From contig JAYRGC010000050.1 of the NCBI GenBank assembly GCA_041908065.1, positions 62,001 to 126,000 on the forward strand: a stretch of 64,000 nt of DNA, written 5' to 3'. Shown here in pieces: positions 1 to 6,096 of this stretch; position 1 is the stretch's first letter; the number at the start of each line of letters is the position of its first letter. Source of the DNA: JAYRGC01 sp041908065 (GTDB lineage: Bacteria; Pseudomonadota; Alphaproteobacteria; UBA9219). Position numbers and translations under genes: made by a program. Below the pieces are notes generated by a model. It saw only the letters and a program-made list of their open reading frames with translations, was not told the DNA's origin and did not search any database.

Positions 1-135
1 GCGACAAGCGCGACCTTCACCTGCGCGACCACGACAGACTTTGCTGCGGGCGACGTATTGACGCTCGTCGCCCCATTAACGCCCGACGATACGCTGGCCG
101 ACATCGGCTTCGCGCTGGCGGGACTTCGCATTTAA
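1..135 (+). CDS. C-terminal end of a phage structural protein (partial)
   Basis: An open frame runs from the left edge and stops at TAA 133-135, giving 44 residues that end in GFALAGLRI. The start lies outside the window. The stretch is rich in Thr, Ala and Asp and has no recognisable motif. It sits 12 bases upstream of a LamG-like phage gene on the same strand, and TAAGGAG at its stop supplies the ribosome binding site of that gene. A tail or capsid-decorating protein is the likely identity, by position only. Confidence 0.6.
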   Translation, partial: ATSATFTCATTTDFAAGDVLTLVAPLTPDDTLADIGFALAGLRI

Positions 136-147
136 GGAGAAAAGCTC

Positions 148-1161
148 ATGGCTTTACGCTTTATCGACGGGTTCGAGCACTATGCCATCCCCGCTCAACT
201 CAATCTGAAATATACCTCGGTCAGCAACACGTCGATCGGCTCCATGACGGGGCGACGCGCAGGATCGACCGCGCTCAAGCTCTACAACGGCGGCGACAAG
301 GTCGCGATCACGCTCGACGATCAGCCTGCATGGATCATGGGCTTTGCTTTCTACACGGATGTCAATTCGTCGAACAGTTCGAAAACTATCCAGCTTCTCG
401 ACTCCGCGTCCGCCGTTCAGTTGACGGTAAGCATCACCAACGGGATCGTGCAGCTGTATCGCGGCGACAGCAGCACGCTGCTTGCCACGGCGGCGCAAGC
501 GCTGCAGGCGGGCGTTTGGAACTACATGGAGGTCAAGGCAACGATTGCGGATTCCGGCGGCACGTTCGAAGTGCGCGTCAACGAGCAGGTCTGGGTGACC
601 TATGCGGGCGACACGAAATACTCATCCACGCTCAGCACCGCTCGCACCATACGTCTCGGCTGCGCCTCGTGGGTCAACACGGGATTTCACGATCTCTATG
701 TCTGCGACGGCACGGGCAGCGCGAACAACACTTATCTCGGCGATGTGCGCGTCGATACCGTCCGGCCCGTCGGTGCGGGCGCTTTGACGCAGTTTTCGCC
801 GCAGGGAGGTTCTGTCAACTGGGAGAACGTGGACGATCCCACGAGCGATGGCGATACGACCTACAACACGAGCGATACGGTGGGGCAGATCGACACTTTC
901 GACTGCGCGAACCTCGCCGCCACGAATAGCGTGATTTCCGGCGCGCAGGCGAACGTCATGGCAAGGAAAGACGACGCGGGATCGCGAACCTTGCGCGCGC
1001 TCACGCGCATCGCTTCGGCCAACTATGAAGGCGCGGACATTGCGATGGCCAGCGATTACTGCGTATGTCGCCAGCTATGGGAGGAAAATCCGGCTACGGC
1101 GGCTGTGTGGACTGAATCCGACATCAACGCCGCCGAGTTCGGCTACAAGGTGCAAGCCTGA
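148..1161 (+). CDS. Phage structural protein with LamG/concanavalin-like fold
   Basis: 337 residues behind an AAGGAG ribosome binding site. The first ~200 residues read as a beta-sandwich: alternating hydrophobic strands, a WIMGFAFYTD segment, a GVWNYMEVKATI strand and a VRVNEQVW strand, which is the usual look of LamG/concanavalin-like domains in tail-associated proteins. No signal peptide or membrane segment is visible. The stop overlaps the next start (TGATG), so the two are translationally coupled. Such domains often bind glycans on the host surface, but receptor binding here is inference. Identity as a virion component rests on position among late and lysis genes. Confidence 0.65.
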   Translation: MALRFIDGFEHYAIPAQLNLKYTSVSNTSIGSMTGRRAGSTALKLYNGGDKVAITLDDQPAWIMGFAFYTDVNSSNSSKTIQLLDSASAVQLTVSITNGIVQLYRGDSSTLLATAAQALQAGVWNYMEVKATIADSGGTFEVRVNEQVWVTYAGDTKYSSTLSTARTIRLGCASWVNTGFHDLYVCDGTGSANNTYLGDVRVDTVRPVGAGALTQFSPQGGSVNWENVDDPTSDGDTTYNTSDTVGQIDTFDCANLAATNSVISGAQANVMARKDDAGSRTLRALTRIASANYEGADIAMASDYCVCRQLWEENPATAAVWTESDINAAEFGYKVQA

Positions 1162-1367
1162 TGCTGCGCGTCACGCAACTTGCGAACGAAATCGTTCGCC
1201 GCCCGAACAACCGCTCGCTGCGGGCGACGCAGGTGGCCACAGAGATTGTACGCCGCCCGTTATTGCCGCATCTGCGCGTCGGCCAACTCGTCGTGGAAGT
1301 CGTGCGCAAGAACAGCGCGCCATCCTCAAGCGCGCAGCAGCCGCTTGTCATTGTCATCGCGGGATAA
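1161..1367 (+). CDS. Small phage protein made of three ~13-residue repeats
   Basis: 68 residues, start overlapping the upstream stop by one base (TGATG). The sequence is three copies of one unit: LRVTQLANEIVRR, LRATQVATEIVRR and LRVGQLVVEVVRK, separated by short Pro/Asn/Ser linkers and followed by a hydrophobic tail ending VIVIAG. The units look like short amphipathic beta-strand modules. I do not recognise a named family. Coupling to the LamG-like gene suggests a virion or tail accessory protein. It is small but conserved-looking, and its start context is convincing. Confidence 0.6.
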   Translation: MLRVTQLANEIVRRPNNRSLRATQVATEIVRRPLLPHLRVGQLVVEVVRKNSAPSSSAQQPLVIVIAG

Positions 1368-1377
1368 GTAAGCGTCC

Positions 1378-1680
1378 ATGCCTCAACCACAAACACAACC
1401 CGCTCCTCAAGAGCAGGAACAGGAGAACACGTCCATGAGTCCAAATGAACAAGTCGAATTTTTCCGCAGCATCGGACGCCTTGAGGCGCAAGTCGCCGCG
1501 CTGGCCTCCGCCATGACCGAAATGAAAACGAAACTCGATGGCATCGACGCGCGGCTCGACCAGCTCGACCGTTTGGCGAACAGGTGGAAAGGCGGCTTTG
1601 CCGTCATCCTGACCCTCGGCGCCATCGGCGGTTTCGTGCTCGATAACGTCCTGCGCTGGTGGACAAGCAAGGGGTCTTGA
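1378..1680 (+). CDS. Holin/XhlA-like coiled-coil membrane protein
   Basis: 100 residues, or 81 if translation starts at the second ATG (1435), which has a good AGGAG nine bases upstream; the first 19 residues are Pro/Gln-rich and may not be made. The core is a coiled coil (GRLEAQVAALASAMTEMKTK, then repeated LDGIDARLDQLD heptads). One transmembrane helix follows near the C-terminus (GFAVILTLGAIGGFVLDNVL), then a short WWTSKGS tail. This coiled-coil-plus-single-helix layout is typical of XhlA-type and small phage lysis-associated proteins. Position before the endolysin and spanins fits a holin or holin-accessory role. Confidence 0.6.
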   Translation: MPQPQTQPAPQEQEQENTSMSPNEQVEFFRSIGRLEAQVAALASAMTEMKTKLDGIDARLDQLDRLANRWKGGFAVILTLGAIGGFVLDNVLRWWTSKGS

Positions 1681-1804
1681 AAGTGTTTCCAAATCGTGTA
1701 AACAGCGCCTCTTTATTCGCACAAAATGCCGATTATCTAGTTGATAATAAAGGCAGAAAGAGCGTTAATAGGAGTGTAAAAAGAACCCCGTTTAGGAGGA
1801 CGCC

Positions 1805-2116
1805 ATGAGCAAGAAACTGGTCTACAAAGCCCTCGCCGACGATGCCAGCCGCACGGAAAAATGCTCCGATGAACATCTCGCGATTTTTATAGCGATCTTT
1901 GAACACGCCGTGAAATCGACCGACGGCATCATGGCGGACAGAGCCTGTTTCGACTTGTCGAACTTCGCCATCGCCAAGGAAGGCGGTCTTGAGCGCTTCC
2001 GGCTCACGCTGGAGAAAGACTGCATGAACCGCAGGGACGAGTGGTGCGGCACTTTCGCGCACGGCATGAAAACCCTGAAAGTGTTCGCTGCCTTGGAAGA
2101 GGAGAAAGAATTGTGA
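1805..2116 (+). CDS. Prophage small protein, paralog 1 of 3
   Basis: 103 residues with a clean TAGGAGG ribosome binding site. It shares its pattern with the two following genes: an N-terminal Cys-x-(D/E) segment, LAIFIAIFEHAVK (equivalent to LLDIFESKMKE and LCEIFERLMLE), then FRLTLEKD, EWCGTFAHGMKTLKVFAALEE. No membrane segment or known domain is visible; it should be a soluble alpha/beta protein of unknown function. It is the most divergent of the three tandem copies, having lost the LxKGVY motif (DGIMADRACF instead). Its location between the holin-like gene and the endolysin suggests a lysis- or host-modulation accessory. Confidence 0.7.
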   Translation: MSKKLVYKALADDASRTEKCSDEHLAIFIAIFEHAVKSTDGIMADRACFDLSNFAIAKEGGLERFRLTLEKDCMNRRDEWCGTFAHGMKTLKVFAALEEEKEL

Positions 2117-2148
2117 GGCGATAAAACCGTCTGAAAAAGGAGAGCAAA

Positions 2149-2457
2149 ATGAACAGGAAAGAGTTTTGGATCCCCACGGTCGACGATGTGCAGAACGAGG
2201 GGTGCAGCGAGTTGGAGAGAGAGGTTCTTCTCGACATCTTCGAAAGCAAGATGAAAGAGATGGCATGCACGGCGCTTGACAAAGGGGTCTACCAATCCAT
2301 CGACACTTTCTTCCTCGCCCAAAAGAACGAGGTCAAGGGCTTCGCTCTCACGATGGAACGTTACCCGCATGCGGGATTCGAACAATGGATCGGCGTGTTC
2401 GAGGCCGATGCGAAACGGATGAGAGCCTTCGGAACTTTGGTGGAGCCGACCGATTGA
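2149..2457 (+). CDS. Prophage small protein, paralog 2 of 3
   Basis: 102 residues preceded by AAAGGAGAG. Shared family features: NEGCSELEREVLLDIFE near the start, LDKGVYQSIDTF in the middle, then FALTMERYPHAGFEQWIGVF and EADAKRMRAFGTLVEP at the end. It aligns over its whole length with the next gene and less closely with the previous one, so the three arose by tandem duplication. Function unknown. The bases encoding FEQWIG are echoed almost exactly in the decayed fragment at 4444-4530. Confidence 0.7.
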   Translation: MNRKEFWIPTVDDVQNEGCSELEREVLLDIFESKMKEMACTALDKGVYQSIDTFFLAQKNEVKGFALTMERYPHAGFEQWIGVFEADAKRMRAFGTLVEPTD

Positions 2458-2492
2458 GAAAGTTTGAACCGACGCATATGAGGGAGGCAACT

Positions 2493-2795
2493 ATGGAAAA
2501 GCAAATTTACAACATCGCAGACCATTACGACCTGAAAAATAGGGGGTGTACTGACAAAGAAATCGACGGCCTTTGCGAAATCTTCGAACGCCTGATGTTG
2601 GAACAAGCCAACGGATCGCTCCGCAAGGGCGTTTATGATCTGAAGGACTTTGAAAGCGCCGCACCTCTTAAGATCGCGGACTTTACCCTGACGATGGAGC
2701 GCCGCGACCATCCAGACGGCCCAGAATGGAAGGGCGTGTTTGAAGCCGAAGGCCGCTCAATGGAGGTTTGGGGAACGGTCGAGCCAGCCGCTTAA
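2493..2795 (+). CDS. Prophage small protein, paralog 3 of 3
   Basis: 100 residues from the ATG at 2493, chosen because GAGGGAGG precedes it and because the family pattern begins there; the frame stays open further upstream but that part overlaps paralog 2. Motifs: NRGCTDKEIDGLCEIFE, LRKGVYDLKDFESA, FTLTMERRD, EWKGVFEAEGRSMEVWGTVE. It is followed directly by a strong terminator, closing the three-gene tandem array. Function unknown; soluble, acidic and without a signal peptide. Confidence 0.7.
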   Translation: MEKQIYNIADHYDLKNRGCTDKEIDGLCEIFERLMLEQANGSLRKGVYDLKDFESAAPLKIADFTLTMERRDHPDGPEWKGVFEAEGRSMEVWGTVEPAA

Positions 2796-2816
2796 TCGCA
2801 ACCGACAATTTAACCG

Positions 2817-2852
2817 AAGCCGCCGCCCGCGAGGGTTGGCGGCTTTTTCTTT
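2817..2852 (+). terminator. Rho-independent terminator after the paralog array
   Basis: AAGCCGCC (2817-2824) pairs with GGCGGCTT (2838-2845) across a 13-base loop, followed by TTTCTTT. It separates the three-paralog array from the endolysin-spanin genes. Confidence 0.75.
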
Positions 2853-2873
2853 GCTCAAACGAAAGGACGTGTC

Positions 2874-3536
2874 ATGACGAACAAAACGCCCCCGCGCGGC
2901 ATCCGCAACAACAACCCCGGCAACCTGCGCCGTACCAAAGACCCGTGGCAGGGATTGGCAAAAGAGCAGACGGATCCCGAGTTCTTCACATTCGAGAATC
3001 CGGTTTATGGCATCCGCGCGCTGGCGCGCGTGCTGATCGCTTATCAGGATGACCGTGGCCTTCGCACCATCCGCCAGATCATCGGTCGTTGGGCTCCCGC
3101 CACCGAAAACGACACGGCTGGCTATATCGAGTCTGTCGCCAAATCCACCGGCTTCGCGCCCGATCAAACGCTCGACTTGCACGCCTACGCCGACCTGAAA
3201 CCCCTTGTCGAAGCCATCATCCAGCACGAAAACGGCCAACAGCCCTACACGGGCGCACAGATCGACAAAGCTTTGGTTCTGGCAGGTGTGGAGCCTCCGG
3301 CCAAGAACCTGCAACACACGCGCACTGTAAAGGGCGGAAAGGCCGCCACGGCGGCAACCGTGGGCCTTGGGGCGCTACAGGCCGTGCAGGACGGCCTCGC
3401 GCCCGCCCGCGACACGCTCCAAACGCTCGTGCCGTATCTGGACGTTGCCAAATGGCTGCTTCTGGCCATCACGCTGATCGGTATCGGCGTGATGATCTGG
3501 GCGCGAATCGACGACCACCGGAAAGGGCTGCGCTGA
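2874..3536 (+). CDS. Phage endolysin/lysozyme-like protein with C-terminal membrane anchor
   Basis: 220 residues starting RGIRNNNPGNLR after a short basic leader, then DPWQGL, FENPVYGIRALARVLIAY, TIRQIIGRWAP and EN-T--Y. This is the signature of the lysozyme-like 'structural protein P5'/virion-associated transglycosylase family that cuts peptidoglycan. The N-terminal ~125 residues hold the catalytic domain. Residues ~195-213 form a transmembrane helix (WLLLAITLIGIGVMIWA) followed by a positive tail. There is no N-terminal signal. A C-terminal tail anchor is unusual for a soluble endolysin and may hold the enzyme on the membrane until lysis. The gene overlaps the Rz-like gene by one base. Confidence 0.8.
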   Translation: MTNKTPPRGIRNNNPGNLRRTKDPWQGLAKEQTDPEFFTFENPVYGIRALARVLIAYQDDRGLRTIRQIIGRWAPATENDTAGYIESVAKSTGFAPDQTLDLHAYADLKPLVEAIIQHENGQQPYTGAQIDKALVLAGVEPPAKNLQHTRTVKGGKAATAATVGLGALQAVQDGLAPARDTLQTLVPYLDVAKWLLLAITLIGIGVMIWARIDDHRKGLR

Positions 3537-3775
3537 TGTTTGCCATCCTCACAAGCTGGCTGTCCAGCAACATGCTCAAAATCATCGGTTGGGGAGCGAT
3601 TGCCGCGTCAGTAGCCGCCGTCCTCTTCGGTGCGCGCCAGTCAGGTCGTACCGCCGAACGCTACGACCAACTTAAGAAAATCGTGGAGGTGAAAAATGCT
3701 CAGTTACGCGCAGCAATGGACGCTCCTCGCACTCGCGCTGACCTTGTTAAGCGCCTGCGGGACGGCAAGTTCTAA
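3536..3775 (+). CDS. Rz-like inner-membrane spanin subunit
   Basis: 79 residues, start ATG overlapping the endolysin stop (TGATG). The N-terminus carries one membrane helix (IIGWGAIAASVAAVLFGA). A short charged, coil-forming periplasmic part follows (ERYDQLKKIVEVKNAQLRAA). Size, topology and position after the endolysin, plus an overlapping lipoprotein gene in another frame, identify the i-spanin of a two-component Rz/Rz1 system, which fuses inner and outer membranes in the last step of lysis. It is short compared with lambda Rz (about 150 residues). Confidence 0.75.
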   Translation: MFAILTSWLSSNMLKIIGWGAIAASVAAVLFGARQSGRTAERYDQLKKIVEVKNAQLRAAMDAPRTRADLVKRLRDGKF

Positions 3776-3929
3776 CCCCGCCTGCGTCTGCCCGCCGATC
3801 AAGGCGTACAGCAAGGAACAACAGATCAAGCTGGCCGTCGAGATCGAAGCCGCGCCGCCCGATGCGACGTTTCCGAATGTTGTGCAAGACTACGCCGTGC
3901 TGCGCGCGCAACTGCGCGAGTGCAAATGA
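3696..3929 (+). CDS. Rz1-like outer-membrane spanin lipoprotein
   Basis: 77 residues; the first 80 bases overlap the end of the Rz-like gene in a different frame, as in classical Rz/Rz1 pairs. A lipoprotein signal peptide (WTLLALALTLLSAC) ends at Cys21, followed by a mature region with CVCPPIKAYS. It would be lipidated, sent to the outer membrane and paired with the Rz-like protein across the periplasm. A decayed second copy lies at 4533-4748. Confidence 0.8.
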   Translation: MLSYAQQWTLLALALTLLSACGTASSNPACVCPPIKAYSKEQQIKLAVEIEAAPPDATFPNVVQDYAVLRAQLRECK

Positions 3930-4016
3930 TCGAGACGAAGGGGAAGGCGTTGAGATTGCTTGGGACACTTGAGCCGGAGGGGTGAGCAGTCGCCCCCACA
4001 TCATTTTTCCTGTCAG

Positions 4017-4052
4017 GCCGCCCGCGATGAAACGCCGGAGGCTTTTTCTTTG
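4017..4052 (+). terminator. Imperfect terminator-like hairpin after the spanins
   Basis: GCCGCCCGCGATG...CGCCGGAGGC followed by TTTTTCTTT. The stem has a mismatch, but sequence and T-tract closely echo the terminator at 2817-2852 (CCGCCCGCGAGGG...GGCGGCTTTTTCTTT), so it looks like a diverged duplicate of that site. Confidence 0.45.
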
Positions 4053-4138
4053 ACCAAAACCACAGGATATGGCATTGCGATCACAGAAAACCTTTAAAGT
4101 AGTGCAAGCTTTTATCCAGTGAAGGGGCACGGTAGCAA

Positions 4139-4444
4139 ATGAGCAACGTCATTGAAGGCTGTTTCGGCCCCAAGAAAACTCTGCGAATGAAGGCAGTGGC
4201 CTATCAACGCGACCTTAAGACAACGGCAAATCTCGGCTATGAAGAAAAGTTTGCTTCGCTTCTCGATCTGTGCGACGAGGCAGCATCCGGCGCATTTGAT
4301 GTGGTGATTATCGCTTATCCCGAAATCCTTGGTGACTCCGAGGAGGAGATCATCCGCAACCTGTCGCTGTTGTCGGATGCGGGACTGCTTCTGGTCGTCG
4401 CGCAGAAAAGCCCGCGCCTCATTGAGGCAGCGAATGTGCCGTAA
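4139..4444 (+). CDS. Hypothetical prophage protein, Rossmann-like, possibly truncated
   Basis: 101 residues, not recognised. The layout is an N-terminal strand with MKAVAYQRDL, a helix (EEKFASLLDLCDEAASG), a strand FDVVIIAYP, a helix and a second strand GLLLVVAQ. The alternation resembles a small Rossmann or resolvase-like fold, but no catalytic signature is present. It ends at a TAA immediately before the decayed paralog fragment, so the original protein may have been longer. The start ATG has only a weak ribosome binding site. Treat as hypothetical. Confidence 0.5.
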   Translation: MSNVIEGCFGPKKTLRMKAVAYQRDLKTTANLGYEEKFASLLDLCDEAASGAFDVVIIAYPEILGDSEEEIIRNLSLLSDAGLLLVVAQKSPRLIEAANVP

Positions 4445-4530
4445 ATGACGACTTCAGGCTAACGATCGAAAAACACCTCAACGCCGGAGCCGAACAATGG
4501 ATCGGCATTTTCGTGGCCGAAGGTAAGAAT
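4444..4530 (+). pseudogene. Remnant of a fourth copy of the ~100-residue paralog family
   Basis: One frame reads DDFRLTIEKHLNAGAEQWIG then IFVAEGKN, matching the C-terminal third of paralogs 1-3 (FALTMERYPHAGFEQWIGVF of paralog 2). GAACAATGGATCGGC is identical to paralog 2 at base level. There is no start codon and the frame runs into unrelated sequence with a TGA at 4558. It is a 5'-truncated, non-functional fragment. Confidence 0.75.
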
Positions 4531-4532
4531 CT

Positions 4533-4748
4533 GCGCTCCTCGCACTCGCACTCGCGCTGATCTCGTTAAGCGCCTGCGTAACGGCAAATTCTAATCCCGC
4601 CTATGTCTGCCCGCCAATCAAGGAATATAGCAGGGAGTTTTAGGAGAGGCTTGCGGCAGAGGTTGAATCCGCACCTGAAGGTTCAGCGTATCCTGAAGCG
4701 CTTATGGATTACGGCGTCCTTCGAAATCAGGTGTCATTATGTCAGTAA
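4533..4748 (+). pseudogene. Decayed second copy of the Rz1-like lipoprotein gene
   Basis: Translating from 4536 gives LLALALALISLSACVTANSN, then PAYVCPPIKEYSREF, an in-frame TAG (4641-4643), then ERLAAEVESAPEGSAYPEAL and MDYGVLRNQVSLCQ before TAA 4746-4748. This matches the intact Rz1-like protein (LLALALTLLSACGTASSNPA, CVCPPIKAYSKE, VVQDYAVLRAQLREC) along its length. The first ~100 bases are very close to 3721-3820. The start codon and membrane-proximal region are lost. The pseudogene ends 16 bases before the stop codon of the cargo operon's last gene, marking the junction between phage lysis genes and cargo. Confidence 0.85.
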
Positions 4749-4763
4749 GTGCAGCTATCTACG

Positions 4764-5375
4764 CTATGGTTCGCAAAGAGTACCGTTTTTGAAAGTCCGC
4801 ACATTTTTTCTTTCAAAGAGACTCTCTACTCGTTGGATGGCTGCTAGGATGCTCGTCGTTTTGCTCTGAATCGTTTGCGTGACTAGGTGGTTGTCACCGT
4901 ATCGTGAAATGATCTCGTCAAGACGCTCCTGAGCGCTGAGGTTTTGGCCCTCTGGCCCTGTGGTCATATCAGAAAACAGAAGTGCATCAGATGCATTAGA
5001 GCCTTCATTCGGAAAGGCGCTGAGACACTGTTCGAATCCGCGCAATTCGGCCTCGGAAGCTGCACAGGAATGATGTGCGACAAGTGCCGTAACACGATCC
5101 TCAAACCCTTCCTCCAAAAGCCATCGCGCCCCATCCAAGGGATGAAATTGGGTTTTGGCTATGTCTGGAGCGTATCCTATGTCATGAAGCCACGCGGCTA
5201 CAGTCAAAACTCGAGCCTCGTCGGCATCGAATAAAATGGCCCCGATCTTTTCGGCTTTTGCCGCTACCGCTTGGACATGAAGCCAGCGTTTTGGCAACGG
5301 GGTCTCCAAATGATCTCGTGCAATCCGCCGAGCCTCCTCTACAGAACACACCTTTCGACTGCCTTTTTGCATCAT
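4764..5375 (-). CDS. HD-domain metal-dependent phosphohydrolase
   Basis: 203 residues from the ATG at 5375; an upstream in-frame ATG at 5438 would overlap the methyltransferase gene by 38 bases. Metal-binding motifs: His in KRWLHVQAVA, the HD pair in AAWLHDIGYAP, His residues in FHPLDGARWL and ALVAHHSCAA, and Asp in LLFSDMTTGP. This is the widespread HDIG-type family that hydrolyses phosphate esters of nucleotides or related compounds; the substrate is unknown. It is the last gene of the eight-gene phosphonate operon. A few HD proteins (PhnZ) are phosphonate oxygenases, but the sequence looks more like an ordinary HD phosphohydrolase. Its tail touches the decayed Rz1 copy. Confidence 0.7.
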   Translation of the reverse strand: MMQKGSRKVCSVEEARRIARDHLETPLPKRWLHVQAVAAKAEKIGAILFDADEARVLTVAAWLHDIGYAPDIAKTQFHPLDGARWLLEEGFEDRVTALVAHHSCAASEAELRGFEQCLSAFPNEGSNASDALLFSDMTTGPEGQNLSAQERLDEIISRYGDNHLVTQTIQSKTTSILAAIQRVESLFERKNVRTFKNGTLCEP

Positions 5376-5400
5376 TTTCTCATTTACTCGCGCCCATGAA

Positions 5401-6057
5401 CTAATGGGATGCATCAGACGCATACTTGTAATCGACAATCCAGTAGTAGGAAAGACGTTTAATGTTTATATCCGTTGCGATTCCTTTGAGTATATCCTTG
5501 AACTCCTGATCGCTCGGGAAATTTTTAAGAACCTCATGCTCGCTTCCGTCTGGCAGCTTGCGGGTTTGGTATGTATTGCCGCCGTCATCTGTTCTGGTGA
5601 TGGGGTGGTTGCTGCCCTCAACATAGTGGTTGTCTATGAAAACGACTGTGGCTCCATGTTCCAGCTTCGAATGAAAAACATCTAAGAAACTTTTTATCTT
5701 TGCCCTTGGAATATGTGACCACCAAAACCCAGCAAATCCCGCCGTGAATTTTCCGGAAACCTTTGAAAGCGAGTACGCGTCTTCTTGCATGAATCGTGCA
5801 TTGGGCAGGTTCTTCTCTTGGGCGATTTCTAGAACTTCTGCGCTTTGATCTGTGCCCAAGATGGATGCAGCCGTTTTTGCACGCTCTGTCCAGTAACCGG
5901 TTCCGCAAGCGATTTCTAATACGTCATGCCCATTCAAGATTTTTTGTAACTCAAGGGAAAGATTTGCAAGATCCTCTTGTCTTTCCGGCTTTTCGTAGAT
6001 TTTTTCATAAACTCGTGCGCGGCGGTTGTAATATTCCTTCAGGGCTTCATCGTTCAT
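5401..6057 (-). CDS. Class I SAM-dependent methyltransferase
   Basis: 218 residues with AAGGAGA before the ATG. SAM-binding motif I is VLEIACGTGYWT (about residues 47-58), an acidic residue ends the next strand (GTDQSAE), and motif IV-like FTAGFAGFWWSHIP follows. This is the Methyltransf_11/25 fold, cytosolic, acting on a small molecule. The acceptor cannot be read from sequence. Within the phosphonate operon a tailoring O- or N-methylation of the product is plausible (inference). It lies 39 bases downstream of the aldehyde dehydrogenase gene on the same strand. Confidence 0.75.
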   Translation of the reverse strand: MNDEALKEYYNRRARVYEKIYEKPERQEDLANLSLELQKILNGHDVLEIACGTGYWTERAKTAASILGTDQSAEVLEIAQEKNLPNARFMQEDAYSLSKVSGKFTAGFAGFWWSHIPRAKIKSFLDVFHSKLEHGATVVFIDNHYVEGSNHPITRTDDGGNTYQTRKLPDGSEHEVLKNFPSDQEFKDILKGIATDINIKRLSYYWIVDYKYASDASH

Positions 6058-6096
6058 TTTTCATCTCCTTTTGCGGGGCAGGGTTTGAGCACTTTA

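Noticed and set aside
4139..4444. Serine-recombinase fragment
   Set aside because: The strand-helix alternation is suggestive, but the catalytic Ser/Arg signature of resolvases is absent.
4764..5375. HD protein as a PhnZ-type phosphonate oxygenase
   Set aside because: Motifs and overall sequence are those of the common HDIG phosphohydrolase family; nothing specific to PhnZ could be seen.
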